64,000 nucleotides of DNA from Rhizobium sp. NXC14 (GCF_002117485.1 NZ_CP021030.1:1305001-1369000); one strand, 5' to 3'. Counted from the first letter of the stretch, positions 1 to 10,118 are shown. A program made the numbers and translations. Notes: a model not told the origin generated them from the sequence alone.

Positions 1-1
1 G

Positions 2-511
2 CTGAAGCGCAACCCGCAAGCCCTTGCCGTCTTCCTGCAAAATCCGGATCTCTTCGAGCTCGAAAACCATGGCGAGAACCATATTCCGGCCGTCGATACG
101 CCGACGCTCGTCTATGGCATCGCCTCGGCCGGCTCGCCGCAGGCGGTGCGGCAGGAAGTCGAAGGCGGCGCCGCCGCCATGGTCGCGGCCGGCATTCCCG
201 CACCGCACTGGTTCCGCGGCTCCACGGCCAAATACGATCTTTCCGCCATCGGCGAGATTCGCGCCATGGGCTATCGCATCGCCGGCTACTCGGTGAACGG
301 CGACGGTGGTTCGCTGCTCGGCGCAGCGATCACCGAAAAACGCATCGCCTCCGCCGAGGACGGCGATGTCGTCATCTCCCACATCAATCAGCCGACTCAT
401 GCGGCGGGCGATGGAGTGGCGAAGGCGCTGGTCGACCTCAAGGCCAAGGGCACCGAGTTCGTTCGTCTGGAGGACGTCCAGGATAGGGGCGACGATAAGA
501 CGACGGACTAG
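2..511 (+). CDS. Polysaccharide deacetylase (NodB-like) family protein, 3' part only
   Basis: The reading frame is open from the first bases of the window and ends at 511, so only about the last 169 residues are present and the start lies upstream. The visible part has a metal-site-like NHGENH motif near the beginning and a WFRGSTAKYD segment resembling the conserved substrate-groove motif. A late VISHINQP segment matches the last histidine-containing motif of carbohydrate esterase family 4 enzymes. Such enzymes remove N- or O-acetyl groups from chitin-like, peptidoglycan or exopolysaccharide substrates. The substrate and any signal peptide cannot be judged without the N-terminus. It converges on the oxidoreductase gene that follows. 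Confidence 0.75.
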   Translation: MKRNPQALAVFLQNPDLFELENHGENHIPAVDTPTLVYGIASAGSPQAVRQEVEGGAAAMVAAGIPAPHWFRGSTAKYDLSAIGEIRAMGYRIAGYSVNGDGGSLLGAAITEKRIASAEDGDVVISHINQPTHAAGDGVAKALVDLKAKGTEFVRLEDVQDRGDDKTTD

Positions 512-556
512 ATCCACGAAGGTGTGCCATAAGGCACGCCCGCCAATGTGAAGTCC

Positions 557-1849
557 TTACCTCAACTCACTCCCGGCCCGCACCATATCCTCTCCAAACC
601 GCCGTATCCCCGGTTCTTCCCGGTCGAGCGCGAAATCCTCGAACCAGTCGCGGTAGATCCCGGCAATCATCGCCCCGATCATCTGGGCGGCGAGATAGGA
701 GAAGGTGATGCCGTTGCCGCCATAACCGAGGGCGGCGAAGACATGCGGCATGCCGGGTAACGGGCCGATCAGCGGCAGGCCGTCGGCCGTTTCGCCGAAG
801 GTTCCGCCCCAGGCATGGGCGATGCGGGGCTCCGCTCCCGGCCATAACCGCTTCATCTTCTCCTGGACGGCGCTGATCTTGGCCGGCAGCTTTCGATCCC
901 GCGCCGCGGCATCTGTCGTACCGTCGTCCTCGCCGCCGGCGACGATGCGATTGTCCGCGGTCGTGCGCATGTAGAGATAGGGATGGTTGTCCTCCCAGAG
1001 CAAAGCCCGGTCGCGCCAGAATGTGGCGGGATCCTGCGGCACGGTGGCGAAGGCCCAGCTCGAACTTGTGCGGTGCAGCTTCGGCATGTCGAGGCCCGGC
1101 ATCGAATAGCCGGTCGCCAGCACGGCATGCCGCGCTTCGATGACATGGGCGCCATCCGTCTCCGCCGTGACGCAATCGCCTTCGCTGTGCAGCGCGGTCA
1201 CGGAAGCGCTGACCAGCTGCGCGCCGCGCCGGACCGCCATTGCGATGAGCGCCCAAGTGAGCAGCAGCGGATCGGCCTCCGCCGAACCCGGCGAATAGAT
1301 TGCGCCATCGCGATCGAACTCGAATTGCGTAAAGAGATCAGGATGTTCGAGATAGACGCCGGGCAGCCCCGCCCGCCGTCGAAGCTGGCGCTCTTCCCTG
1401 AGATCGCGGGCGCCTTCCAGGTTGCAGGCGAGATAAAGCGTGTTGCGCGGCCGGAAGCCGCAGGCGATTCCGTTCGCTGCGATCAGCTTCGAAAGACCGG
1501 CCACGGCGGCGGCGCTGCGGCGATAGATTCCCGCGGCTCGTTCGAAGCCGTAATAGGTCTCGAGTTCTGTGAGCGTGCTGTCGATTTCCCATTGCAGCAT
1601 CGCGGTGCTGGCGGCAGTGCTGCCGAAGCCTGGCTCTTCCCGGTCGATGATAACAACGGAAAAGCCGCGCGCCGTCAGATGATCTGCGATCAGCGCGCCG
1701 GTGATGCCGCCGCCGATCACCGCAACATCCGTCGAAAAGCTCTGCGCCATCGGCCGCCATTGCGGACGTATGGCATTCTTTCCCCAGAGCGAGCAGCCGC
1801 TGACCATCTGGTCATGATCGGATTCGTCGAGATCGAGATCGGACGCCAC
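557..1849 (-). CDS. FAD-dependent oxidoreductase (DAO / PuuB-like family)
   Basis: A 430-residue flavoprotein of the D-amino acid oxidase superfamily. Near residues 43-65 there is an FAD-binding Rossmann motif (GGGITGALIADHL) followed by the acidic end of beta-2 (IIDRE). The C-terminal part has the typical second FAD segment ending in GYGGNGITFS. The family oxidises C-N bonds of amines or amino acids, and gamma-glutamylputrescine oxidase-like enzymes have this length, but the substrate is not deducible. The start is a GTG at 1849 with AGGAGA five bases upstream. It lies 18 bp behind the AI-2E-type permease gene on the same strand, so the two are probably cotranscribed. Confidence 0.8.
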   Translation of the reverse strand: MASDLDLDESDHDQMVSGCSLWGKNAIRPQWRPMAQSFSTDVAVIGGGITGALIADHLTARGFSVVIIDREEPGFGSTAASTAMLQWEIDSTLTELETYYGFERAAGIYRRSAAAVAGLSKLIAANGIACGFRPRNTLYLACNLEGARDLREERQLRRRAGLPGVYLEHPDLFTQFEFDRDGAIYSPGSAEADPLLLTWALIAMAVRRGAQLVSASVTALHSEGDCVTAETDGAHVIEARHAVLATGYSMPGLDMPKLHRTSSSWAFATVPQDPATFWRDRALLWEDNHPYLYMRTTADNRIVAGGEDDGTTDAAARDRKLPAKISAVQEKMKRLWPGAEPRIAHAWGGTFGETADGLPLIGPLPGMPHVFAALGYGGNGITFSYLAAQMIGAMIAGIYRDWFEDFALDREEPGIRRFGEDMVRAGSELR

Positions 1850-1867
1850 TTATGTCTCCTCGCTTGA

Positions 1868-3034
1868 TCACTTCGGCAATTGCGGCTGCGGTTTTTCCTC
1901 GATCAGCAGTTCCTCGATGATAGTCATGACGATCAGCGACAGCGGCAGCGCCAGCATTGCGCCGACGGCACCCCACATCCAGGTCCAGAACAGGATGGCG
2001 AGGAAGACGATAAAGGGATTGATTTCCAGCCGCCGCCCCATCACCGCCGGGAAGATCAGGTTCTCCATGACGAGATGCACGGTGAAGAAGGCTGCCGCCG
2101 GCACCAGGCCGACGATGAAGCCGTCATAGGTGATGATCCCGGCGATGGCGACGGAGAGCGTCATCAGCGTGATGCCGAGATAGGGAATGAAGCTCGACAG
2201 GAAGGCGAAGAAGCCCCAGAGCACCGGCGCCGACAAGCCGCTCGCATAGGCGATGATGGTCATGACGACGCCAAGCCCGATGTAGATCAGCGAAGCGGTG
2301 GCGAAATAGAAGCCGAGCACCTGCTCGACGCCATTGATGACGCGGATCGCGGCCAGCCGTTGTGGGCGGGTGCGGAAGGTCATGATGATCGTCTTGCGCA
2401 GATTGACGCGGCTGGCAAGAAAGAGGAGCAGCGCGGCGAAGAAGATCAGCCCCTGGATCAGTGCCGGCGTCAGGCTTGTCGTCACCACATGCAGCACGTT
2501 ACCAGTGTTTTCCAGCAGCGCGCCGATCGACATCGGCCCGCTTTCGAATGTCGCCGGCGTGATGTGCAGCCATTCGATGCGCTCCAGATAGGGCATGATG
2601 CGGCTTATCATCCGCTCGACGAAAGCCGGGGCTTCGTTGGCAAGCGTCGCCAGCGGATCGGCAAGCGAAGTGACCAGCAGAACGATGACCAAAGCGACGC
2701 TGCTTGACAGAAGGAAGGCGTTGGCAAGCCTCGGCACACCCATTTTGCTGAGATTTTCCGCGGCGAGGCCTAGGATCATGCCGACGACGACGGCAAGGGT
2801 CACCGGAATCAGGATCAGCGACATCGTATAGACGGCGGCAAGGCCGAGGATGGCGAAAATGCCGATGATCGCCCAGGCCATGCTGATGTCGAGCCCGTCC
2901 TTCTCAAGCCGATGCACCGGCGGGGACGGCAATTCCTCCGCCGTCTCCTGCAACGACTTAGCCCAGGCGCTGGTTTGGCGTTCGCCGATGGCGATCTTCT
3001 TTGCGTGTTTGCGGATGCCGTTGGCGATGCCCAT
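1868..3034 (-). CDS. AI-2E family transporter / PerM-like permease
   Basis: A roughly 388-residue integral membrane protein with the layout of the AI-2E (PF01594) family: two close N-terminal hydrophobic segments, a soluble linker, then four to five membrane segments and a glycine/proline-rich end. The reading frame extends upstream to 3256, but the extra residues are arginine-rich and unlike a leader. The ATG at 3034 (MGIANGIRKH) has GGGGA upstream and begins the family-like sequence. Members export small molecules, including autoinducer-2 in E. coli TqsA, and some act as ion antiporters, so the substrate here is unknown. It is probably the first gene of a two-gene unit with the FAD oxidoreductase. 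Confidence 0.8.
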   Translation of the reverse strand: MGIANGIRKHAKKIAIGERQTSAWAKSLQETAEELPSPPVHRLEKDGLDISMAWAIIGIFAILGLAAVYTMSLILIPVTLAVVVGMILGLAAENLSKMGVPRLANAFLLSSSVALVIVLLVTSLADPLATLANEAPAFVERMISRIMPYLERIEWLHITPATFESGPMSIGALLENTGNVLHVVTTSLTPALIQGLIFFAALLLFLASRVNLRKTIIMTFRTRPQRLAAIRVINGVEQVLGFYFATASLIYIGLGVVMTIIAYASGLSAPVLWGFFAFLSSFIPYLGITLMTLSVAIAGIITYDGFIVGLVPAAAFFTVHLVMENLIFPAVMGRRLEINPFIVFLAILFWTWMWGAVGAMLALPLSLIVMTIIEELLIEEKPQPQLPK

Positions 3035-3224
3035 GCGTTGAGGTCCCCGAAGCCAGATTGCTTCGCCACAAAAACGCGCTGATGCGGTTCCGGTTCCGCC
3101 TCCCCATGGCGCTGTTGTAAGGGCGCTGAAGCGTCCGCCCTTTTGTCGGCTCGCGCGCCGATTTGATCCTGCAGCCGGAACAACCTCGCCGTCGCTGGCG
3201 TTCGACCTCGGAAGGAGAGTGCTC

Positions 3225-3608
3225 ATGATTGCAGATCCCGACCAGAAGAAAAGCACCGAGACCTATTCGAGCGATCCCCCTTATGCGGACGAGGCGAGGC
3301 TGAAAGCCGCCGATCAGCAGCGTTGGTGGGTTTGGGCCGTTCTTGCGGCGGGCGCGGCAGTTCTCATCATTGCCGGCGTGAGCGTTGCAATCTGGCCCGA
3401 TCCCAGCAACAATGATCCGACTGCAACGGCTTCGACCAAGCCGGATGCGATCAATACGCAGCCCTCCGGTCCCGGCGCCTTCAACAACGACCCGGCCTCC
3501 GGCCCTGCACGGCCGCCCGAAGCGACAGACCGGTCGCCAACGCCAAGCGGAAACGGCGGCGGACCGACGCAGGTGACGACGCCATCAGGAACCGAGAAGG
3601 TTCAATAG
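3225..3608 (+). CDS. Small single-pass membrane protein, unknown function
   Basis: A 127-residue protein with one clear transmembrane segment (about residues 30-54, WWVWAVLAAGAAVLIIAGVS). The roughly 30-residue N-terminus is charged, and the long tail is rich in Pro, Thr, Asn and Gly and looks disordered. GGAG at 3214-3217 sits seven bases before the ATG at 3225, which favours that start over the GTG at 3219. It is divergent from the AI-2E permease. I do not recognise a family; the architecture suggests a membrane-anchored protein with a flexible periplasmic or cell-wall-facing tail. Confidence 0.65.
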   Translation: MIADPDQKKSTETYSSDPPYADEARLKAADQQRWWVWAVLAAGAAVLIIAGVSVAIWPDPSNNDPTATASTKPDAINTQPSGPGAFNNDPASGPARPPEATDRSPTPSGNGGGPTQVTTPSGTEKVQ

Positions 3609-3619
3609 GGTTTTCAGGT

Positions 3620-4480
3620 TCAGGCCGAAAGTGTCAGGCCGATGCCCCAGGGATCTTTGAGGAAGACGCCGCCGTCGCGCTTCTCGCTGTTGAGCTCCAG
3701 CACGTCGAGCCTGGAAACCGCCGCGTCGAGCGTCGCCTTGTCGTTGAAACGGATCCGGTAGTCCGACAGCCCGGTCATATTGTCGGCGCGGGCAGTGGCG
3801 CCCTGGCTGTTCCAGATGTTGGCGGCGAGATGGTGGTGATAGCCGCCGGTGGCAAAAAAGCTTGCGCCGGGATAACGGGCCATCAGCTTGAGACCGAGCA
3901 CGTCGCGGTAGAAGGCGTCCGCCTGCGGGATATTGCCGACCTGCAGGTGCAGATGGCCGATTGCCGTTCCCTCAGCCATGCCGCCCCAGCGATCCTCCGG
4001 TGCGCTGTTATAAAGAGCCTGCAGGTCTAGCCGCCGCGTCGCCATTTCGACCATACCATCCTCAAGGAATTTCCATCCCTCGTGTGGCCGATCGGCATAA
4101 ATTTCGATGCCGTTGCCCTCGGGATCGGAAAGGTAGATCGCCTCGCTGACGAGATGGTCCGAGGCGCCGTCGAGCACAACGTTGTTTTGGGCGGCGTGGC
4201 GCAGCCAGCGCGCCAGTTCGGTGCGGTCGGGCATCAGGAAGGCTGTGTGGAAAAGGCCTGCGGCATTCCGTGGCGCGACTGCCGCGTCCTTTGCCGTGGT
4301 CAGCGTCAGCAGCGGATGGCCCCCGACACCCAGCACTTCGCCGCTCGTCGTCTTCTCGATGACCTTCAGGCCGAGCATCGACTGATAGAAGCCGGAAACG
4401 AGGCCGAGGTCGGTGACGACGAGATGCGACTGGTCGATATAGGCAGGCCGCGTCAGCGCATAGGATGTTTCTGTCGTCAT
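3620..4480 (-). CDS. Two-domain VOC family protein (ring-cleaving dioxygenase / CatE-like)
   Basis: A 286-residue protein with two consecutive vicinal-oxygen-chelate modules. The first, about residues 15-130, runs from DQSHLVVTDL to EGNGIEIYADRP. The second begins at about residue 165 (IGHLHLQVGNI) and ends at DPWGIGLTLSA. This is the layout of CatE/MhqO-type extradiol dioxygenase-like proteins that act on catechols or quinone-derived compounds. Candidate metal ligands are the His of each domain start and the Glu of GIEIYAD; the last module ends in GIGLTLS, lacking an obvious final Glu. The ATG at 4480 follows AGGAGA by eight bases. A 22-codon twin-arginine mini-ORF ends 24 bp upstream. Confidence 0.8.
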   Translation of the reverse strand: MTTETSYALTRPAYIDQSHLVVTDLGLVSGFYQSMLGLKVIEKTTSGEVLGVGGHPLLTLTTAKDAAVAPRNAAGLFHTAFLMPDRTELARWLRHAAQNNVVLDGASDHLVSEAIYLSDPEGNGIEIYADRPHEGWKFLEDGMVEMATRRLDLQALYNSAPEDRWGGMAEGTAIGHLHLQVGNIPQADAFYRDVLGLKLMARYPGASFFATGGYHHHLAANIWNSQGATARADNMTGLSDYRIRFNDKATLDAAVSRLDVLELNSEKRDGGVFLKDPWGIGLTLSA

Positions 4481-4504
4481 CAATGGGTCTCCTGCCTCTG
4501 CAGT

Positions 4505-4573
4505 TCAAGGCGTACCGGCGGTGGCGGCAATCATGCCGCCCGTGGCAGATCCGAGGAAGTCTCGCCGGTTCAT
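4505..4573 (-). CDS. 22-residue twin-arginine leader-like mini-ORF upstream of the VOC gene
   Basis: Reading the minus strand from the ATG at 4573 gives MNRRDFLGSATGGMIAATAG followed by TP and a stop at 4505. The RRDFLG segment fits the twin-arginine consensus (S/T-R-R-x-F-L-K), and a short hydrophobic Ala/Gly/Met/Ile stretch follows, yet the ORF ends before any mature domain. It lies 24 bp upstream of the VOC gene start on the same strand. It may be an expressed leader peptide, a translational coupling device, or the relic of a signal peptide that once belonged to a longer protein. Ribosome binding is weak (GAAGAGACCAGGCGC precedes the ATG). Confidence 0.5.
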   Translation of the reverse strand: MNRRDFLGSATGGMIAATAGTP

Positions 4574-4758
4574 GCGCCTGGTCTCTTCGGTTGCCGTACT
4601 TGATCTCTATATGGCCTATCCCGATTGTTCACAGAAGGCTTGTTTTTGAGGATGAAGCGTTGAGCAGATGTTGACGATGACCTTCACCTGCTTGATCGGA
4701 GTCAATGCGCCCATATCTTCATCTGAGCAAGCTTATGCATCTCAGTCAGGAGGGAGCC

Positions 4759-5178
4759 ATGTACAGGAAAATCATCGTGGCGATCGCGCTCGGCAGCCTC
4801 GACAGGGGAGAGAACATTCTCCGCAAGGCCGCCTCGCTGCTCGACGCGGGCGGCCAGATTGTCGCGCTCAACGTCGTCGAGGATGTGCCGACCTATGTCG
4901 CGATCGAACTGCCGGCCAACATGCTCGAGGACGCCATGAAGGATGGCCGCGACAAGCTGGAGGCGTTGGTCGCCGCAACCGGGGTCACGGCGACGATCGA
5001 CATCCGCAACGGTCCGCCGGCCAAAGCCATCATCGCAGCCGCCGAAAGCCACGGCGCCGACCTCATCATCCTCGCCTCGCATATTCCGGACTTTTCCAAC
5101 TACTTTATCGGCGCCACGGCCGACCGTGTCGTGCGGCACGCCAAGTGCTCCGTGCTGGTCGAGCGGCAGAAGATCTGA
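4759..5178 (+). CDS. Universal stress protein (UspA family)
   Basis: A 139-residue single-domain universal stress protein with the alpha/beta fold pattern: MYRKIIVAIALGS at the first strand, IVALNVVEDVP at the second, GADLIILASH at the fourth and a C-terminal VVRHAKCSVLV strand. The usual ATP-binding signature Gx2Gx9G(S/T) is reduced to a single Gly (YFIGATADRV), which suggests a UspA-type member that may not bind ATP. The ATG at 4759 has a strong AGGAGGGAG upstream. Such proteins are induced by starvation and oxidative stress. The gene stands alone. Confidence 0.85.
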   Translation: MYRKIIVAIALGSLDRGENILRKAASLLDAGGQIVALNVVEDVPTYVAIELPANMLEDAMKDGRDKLEALVAATGVTATIDIRNGPPAKAIIAAAESHGADLIILASHIPDFSNYFIGATADRVVRHAKCSVLVERQKI

Positions 5179-5307
5179 ATCTGCGCCGCCGTCGAGGTCG
5201 CCTGTGTGGTCTGTCACGAAGATTTACCACGCGCACGATGCGCCGCAGTTGCGCCCCCGCCCGTTCGGTGCGACCATCGCAATCGGGTACGAAACGGGTT
5301 GGCGTGC

Positions 5308-5976
5308 ATGGCCGAGTTCAACGGTATTCGCTGGGCTTATGACAGATATGAGCTGATCGCCGACGGCATCGTCCATGGCGTCGGTCTTGTGCTGGCGCTG
5401 ATCGGCGCCACCGCTCTGATCTTCTACGCCACGGTCTGGAGCTCCCACGGCGCGCTCGCCGCCGCCTGGATCTATGGCGTCGGACTGGTGCTGACGCTTG
5501 CCATCTCCTTTTCTTACAATCTCTGGCCGGTCTCGCGCACCAAATGGTTCCTGCGCCGCTTCGATCATTCGGCGATCTTCATCCTGATCGCCGCCACCTA
5601 TACGCCCTTTCTCGAACGCGGCGCCGACGATCCGCTGCTCTTCTTCATGCTGATGGTGATATGGCTATTCGCAGCTGTCGGCATCGTCCTGAAATGCGTG
5701 TTTCCAGGGCGCTATGACCGCCTCGCCATCCTGCTTTACCTAGCCATGGGTTGGAGCGGCGTGCTGGTGGCGGGGCCTGTCGCCGCGCGCATTCCCTCCG
5801 CTTCGATGCTGTTGATCGTTATCGGCGGCGTTATCTACTCGCTCGGCGTCATCTTCCATGTCTGGGAGAAACTACGTTTCCAGAACGCCATCTGGCACGG
5901 TTTCGTCGTCATCGCCGCGGCTGTGCATTATTCAGCCGTCTTCACCTGTTTCAGCCTGCCGATGCCAGCCTTCTGA
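5308..5976 (+). CDS. Hemolysin III / YqfA family membrane protein
   Basis: A 222-residue, multi-pass (about seven segments) membrane protein of the hemolysin III family, related to PAQR receptors. It begins with the family-typical YDRYELIADGIVHGVGLVLALIG and carries the conserved FDHSAIFILIAATYTPF segment and a C-terminal FHVWEKLRFQNAIWHGFVVIAAAVHY segment. The conserved His and Asp residues of the putative metal site are present (FDHS and the final HGFV/VHY). Despite the family name, most members are not proven haemolysins. The start is taken at the ATG at 5308 because homology-like sequence begins there; the ribosome site is weak. Confidence 0.82.
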   Translation: MAEFNGIRWAYDRYELIADGIVHGVGLVLALIGATALIFYATVWSSHGALAAAWIYGVGLVLTLAISFSYNLWPVSRTKWFLRRFDHSAIFILIAATYTPFLERGADDPLLFFMLMVIWLFAAVGIVLKCVFPGRYDRLAILLYLAMGWSGVLVAGPVAARIPSASMLLIVIGGVIYSLGVIFHVWEKLRFQNAIWHGFVVIAAAVHYSAVFTCFSLPMPAF

Positions 5977-6086
5977 GCTGCGGCCTGCCGAGCGCGTCCC
6001 GCGAGCCTTTCTCTGGCGTGTCAGCCGTTTACATCTTTTGATCAGCAGCGTATGCCAATCCGGCAGTCAATCCGAACCGGGTGATC

Positions 6087-6602
6087 ATGACAGACGCCGT
6101 CCTTCTCCGCGACGCCACCGAAGCCGATCTTCCAGCCATCCGGGATATCTACAATCATGCCGTCGAGCACACGACGGCGATCTGGAACGAAACGTTCGTC
6201 GATCTCGAAAACCGACGGGAATGGCTGAGCGCGCGCAAGGGCCGCGGCTTTCCGGTCATCGTCGCCGAGATGGCGGGCAAGGTCGCGGGCTACGCCTCCT
6301 ATGGCGACTGGCGCGCCTTCGAAGGCTATCGCCACACCGTCGAACATTCCGTCTATGTCGAAAAGGATCATCGCGGCGCCGGCATCGGCGAGGCCCTGAT
6401 GCGCGAATTGATCGCGCGTGCGGCGGCCGCCAATATCCATGTGATGATCGCCGGCATCGAGGCTGATAACACAGCCTCGATCCGGCTGCACGAAAAGCTC
6501 GGCTTCCGCATTGCCGGCAGATTTTCCGAGGTCGGCACCAAGTTCGGCCGCTGGCTGGACCTCACCTGCATGGAGCTTCGCCTGCCCGGCGAGGCCGATT
6601 GA
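6087..6602 (+). CDS. GNAT acetyltransferase (phosphinothricin acetyltransferase-like)
   Basis: A 171-residue GCN5-related N-acetyltransferase. The N-terminal LRDATEADLPAIRDIYNHAV and the TAIWNETFVDLENRREWL segment are characteristic of the phosphinothricin / L-methionine sulfoximine acetyltransferase subfamily. The acetyl-CoA loop is seen as VEKDHRGAGIGEALMREL at about residues 93-110, and NTASIRLHEKLGF forms the C-terminal signature. The enzyme probably N-acetylates methionine sulfoximine, methionine sulfone or a similar glutamate analogue. The ATG at 6087 is preferred over the GTG at 6081. It is monocistronic as far as can be seen. Confidence 0.85.
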   Translation: MTDAVLLRDATEADLPAIRDIYNHAVEHTTAIWNETFVDLENRREWLSARKGRGFPVIVAEMAGKVAGYASYGDWRAFEGYRHTVEHSVYVEKDHRGAGIGEALMRELIARAAAANIHVMIAGIEADNTASIRLHEKLGFRIAGRFSEVGTKFGRWLDLTCMELRLPGEAD

Positions 6603-6755
6603 ACTGCCTGCCCAAGGCCCACGGAGGGACGAGCGCTCGCTGGACGGAGTGAACCGGCAAATCATTGCCGGAGCGGTCACCATCTTTTTATTGTATTCTG
6701 AGCTGTGTAGAAAAGAGAGGCCGCCTGCTTCGCGAGAGGCGGCGTGATAAGCGTC

Positions 6756-7475
6756 ATGGAGATCAACAATTCAATGGTAATGCATAGATTGCCGCTCGGC
6801 CTCCTTGCCTTCCTTCTTCTCGCCGCTGCTCCGATTTCCTCGCGTGCTGCCGATTGCGGCAGCACGGCCTCGCCGAAGCTCGACTGGCAGGAATGCACGA
6901 AGAAGAACCTGATGCTGCAGGGCAGTGATCTCCAAGGCGCCAATCTCTTCAGCACCGATTTCTCGCTGACCGATCTCAGCGGTTCGAATTTCAAATCCGC
7001 CAATCTGGAAAAGGCGAGCTTGGTGCGCGCCTCGCTTGAGGGGTCACATGCCGAAGGGGCCAACTTCGCCAAGATCGAGGCCTATCGCGCCAGCTTCGCC
7101 AATATTGTCGCGGACGCCGCGTCCTTTGCCGGGGCCGAGCTGCAGCGCGCCAATTTCGCGGGAGCCCGGCTTTCCGGCGCGAGCTTTGAAAAGGCCGAAC
7201 TCGGCCGCGCCGATTTCGATAAGGCGGTACTGACGGGGGTGAAATTCTCCTTCGCCAATCTCTCCCGCGCCGATCTCTCCAGCGCCGTCTTCGAAGGCCC
7301 GGCGACGTTCGAGCGCGCCTTCATGTTCCTGACCCGCATCGAAGGCCTTGACCTCTCGGCTGCCGCCGGCCTCGAGCAGGCGCAGATCGACCTGGCCTGC
7401 GGCGATGCCTCGACCAAATTGCCGGCAGGCCTCTCTGCGCCTTCAAATTGGCCATGCCCTGCCGAGCACGAGTGA
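6756..7475 (+). CDS. Exported pentapeptide-repeat protein
   Basis: About 239 residues. A signal peptide (LPLGLLAFLLLAAAPISSRA, then a probable cut before ADCG) is followed by a run of A(N/D)Lxx-type five-residue repeats from about residue 60 to 190 (LQGANLFSTDFSLTDL, FAGARLSGASFEKAELGRAD), which should form a right-handed quadrilateral beta helix. Two Cys near the start and two near the end may form disulfides. Start choice is uncertain: the ATG at 6756 is used here, but the ATG at 6774 with GGAG 12 bases upstream would begin directly at the signal peptide. Function is unknown; secreted pentapeptide proteins are usually structural or inhibitory scaffolds. Confidence 0.72.
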   Translation: MEINNSMVMHRLPLGLLAFLLLAAAPISSRAADCGSTASPKLDWQECTKKNLMLQGSDLQGANLFSTDFSLTDLSGSNFKSANLEKASLVRASLEGSHAEGANFAKIEAYRASFANIVADAASFAGAELQRANFAGARLSGASFEKAELGRADFDKAVLTGVKFSFANLSRADLSSAVFEGPATFERAFMFLTRIEGLDLSAAAGLEQAQIDLACGDASTKLPAGLSAPSNWPCPAEHE

Positions 7476-7560
7476 ACTCGGGCTTTTGCATAGATTCCGT
7501 GCAGGTTGACGAAAGCTATGGCAGCAATGCCTGGCCGACGTGGAATGTGTCAGGTTCGAA

Positions 7561-7833
7561 CTAGTGCAGCCTTAACTCGCCAATGACCCGACGCCATTCA
7601 TTCGGTCCGATCAGCCGCTGATGGCTATAGCGGACGGAATGCAGCGGTCCGTCAAGGTTGGACTGCCAGAAATCGAGGAACTTGTGCATTTCCGGAAAGC
7701 CCGGGGCGAGATCGTAATCCTGCCAGACATAAGTCTGCAGAACGGATTCGAAATCCGGAAGGCGGTAGAGGATGTGGGCAGTGGTAAGGCCGTAACCGCT
7801 GAGCTGGCGCTCTAGATCCGATGAAAATTGCAT
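7561..7833 (-). CDS. Usg-like family protein
   Basis: A 90-residue soluble protein that closely fits the small Usg family of alphaproteobacteria. It has an N-terminal QLSGYGLTTAHILYRLPDF, the central YVWQDYDLAPGFPEMHKFL and the C-terminal GPLHSVRYSHQRLIGPNEWR. The family is conserved but has no established function; the name comes from the upstream segment of a sequenced gene and not from an activity. The ATG at 7833 has GGAG seven bases upstream on the minus strand. It is divergent from groES, with the CIRCE element in between. Confidence 0.78.
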   Translation of the reverse strand: MQFSSDLERQLSGYGLTTAHILYRLPDFESVLQTYVWQDYDLAPGFPEMHKFLDFWQSNLDGPLHSVRYSHQRLIGPNEWRRVIGELRLH

Positions 7834-7935
7834 GCTTCATCTCCATTTCAGACAACGAGAAGGTGGCGCATATCTTGGCGTCCATCAACGGGATTCTCAA
7901 CGCAACGGCGGATTTTGTTGTTCCTTCTCAGGGTG

Positions 7936-7962
7936 TTAGCAGCCACTTCGGGTGAGTGCTAA
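7936..7962 (+). promoter_or_regulatory. CIRCE operator (HrcA binding site) upstream of groES
   Basis: An inverted repeat TTAGCAGCC - 9 nt - GAGTGCTAA. The right half is a perfect match to the CIRCE consensus (TTAGCACTC-N9-GAGTGCTAA) and the left half differs at two positions. CIRCE is the binding site of the heat-labile repressor HrcA and is typical for one of the groESL copies in rhizobia. It lies about 150 bp before the groES start. Confidence 0.85.
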
Positions 7963-7979
7963 TTTTTTCTCTGCGCCCT

Positions 7980-8008
7980 CTTGAAATCGAAAAATCGCAA
8001 AACCAGAT
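7980..8008 (+). promoter_or_regulatory. groES: Possible heat-shock (RpoH-type) promoter of groESL
   Basis: CTTGAA at 7980-7985 is followed after 17 nt by CCAGAT at 8003-8008, which agrees with the sigma-32 pattern known from alphaproteobacteria (CTTGAA-like, then a CCA-containing -10). It lies between the CIRCE element and groES. Transcription from here would start near 8015 and give a leader of about 95 nt. Inferred from pattern only. Confidence 0.4.
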
Positions 8009-8111
8009 CAATGCGCGCAAAACGCTCGACAGAGGTTTGCACCCGCCCGGACTGGTCATCCGGTCCGGCCAGGGGAACAACATCGTTATTGTTTGTCCAT
8101 TGGAGGAAAAC

Positions 8112-8426
8112 ATGTCGTTCCGACCGCTTCATGACCGCATTCTCGTCCGCCGCGTCGATTCCGAAGAAAAGACCAAGGGCGGCATCATCATTCCCGACAC
8201 CGCCAAGGAAAAGCCGCAGGAAGGCGAGGTCATCGCCGTCGGTCCTGGTGCGCGCAGTGATGCCGGCCAGATCCAGGCGCTCGACGTCAAGGTCGGCGAT
8301 CGCATCCTGTTCGGCAAGTGGTCAGGCACGGAGATCAAGATCAACGGCGAGGACCTGCTGATCATGAAGGAAAGCGACGTCATGGGTATTATCGAAGCCC
8401 AGGCGGCCAAAAAGATCGCCGCCTGA
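8112..8426 (+). CDS. groES: Co-chaperonin GroES (Hsp10)
   Basis: A 104-residue Hsp10 of normal length. It begins [38 protein letters not shown], which includes the GroES signature and the mobile loop that contacts GroEL, and ends with [15 protein letters not shown]. It caps the GroEL cage during ATP-driven folding in the cytosol. The ATG at 8112 is preceded by TTGGAGGAAAAC. groEL follows after 51 bp, so they form the standard bicistronic operon. A CIRCE element and a possible RpoH-type promoter lie upstream. Confidence 0.97.
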   Translation: MSFRPLHDRILVRRVDSEEKTKGGIIIPDTAKEKPQEGEVIAVGPGARSDAGQIQALDVKVGDRILFGKWSGTEIKINGEDLLIMKESDVMGIIEAQAAKKIAA

Positions 8427-8474
8427 GGCGTTCGCCCCGCGTTAGTCAAAAAAGCTGCCTATTGAAGGAGTTAA

Positions 8475-10106
<1,632 letters not shown>

Positions 10107-10118
10107 CAGCAACCACTC

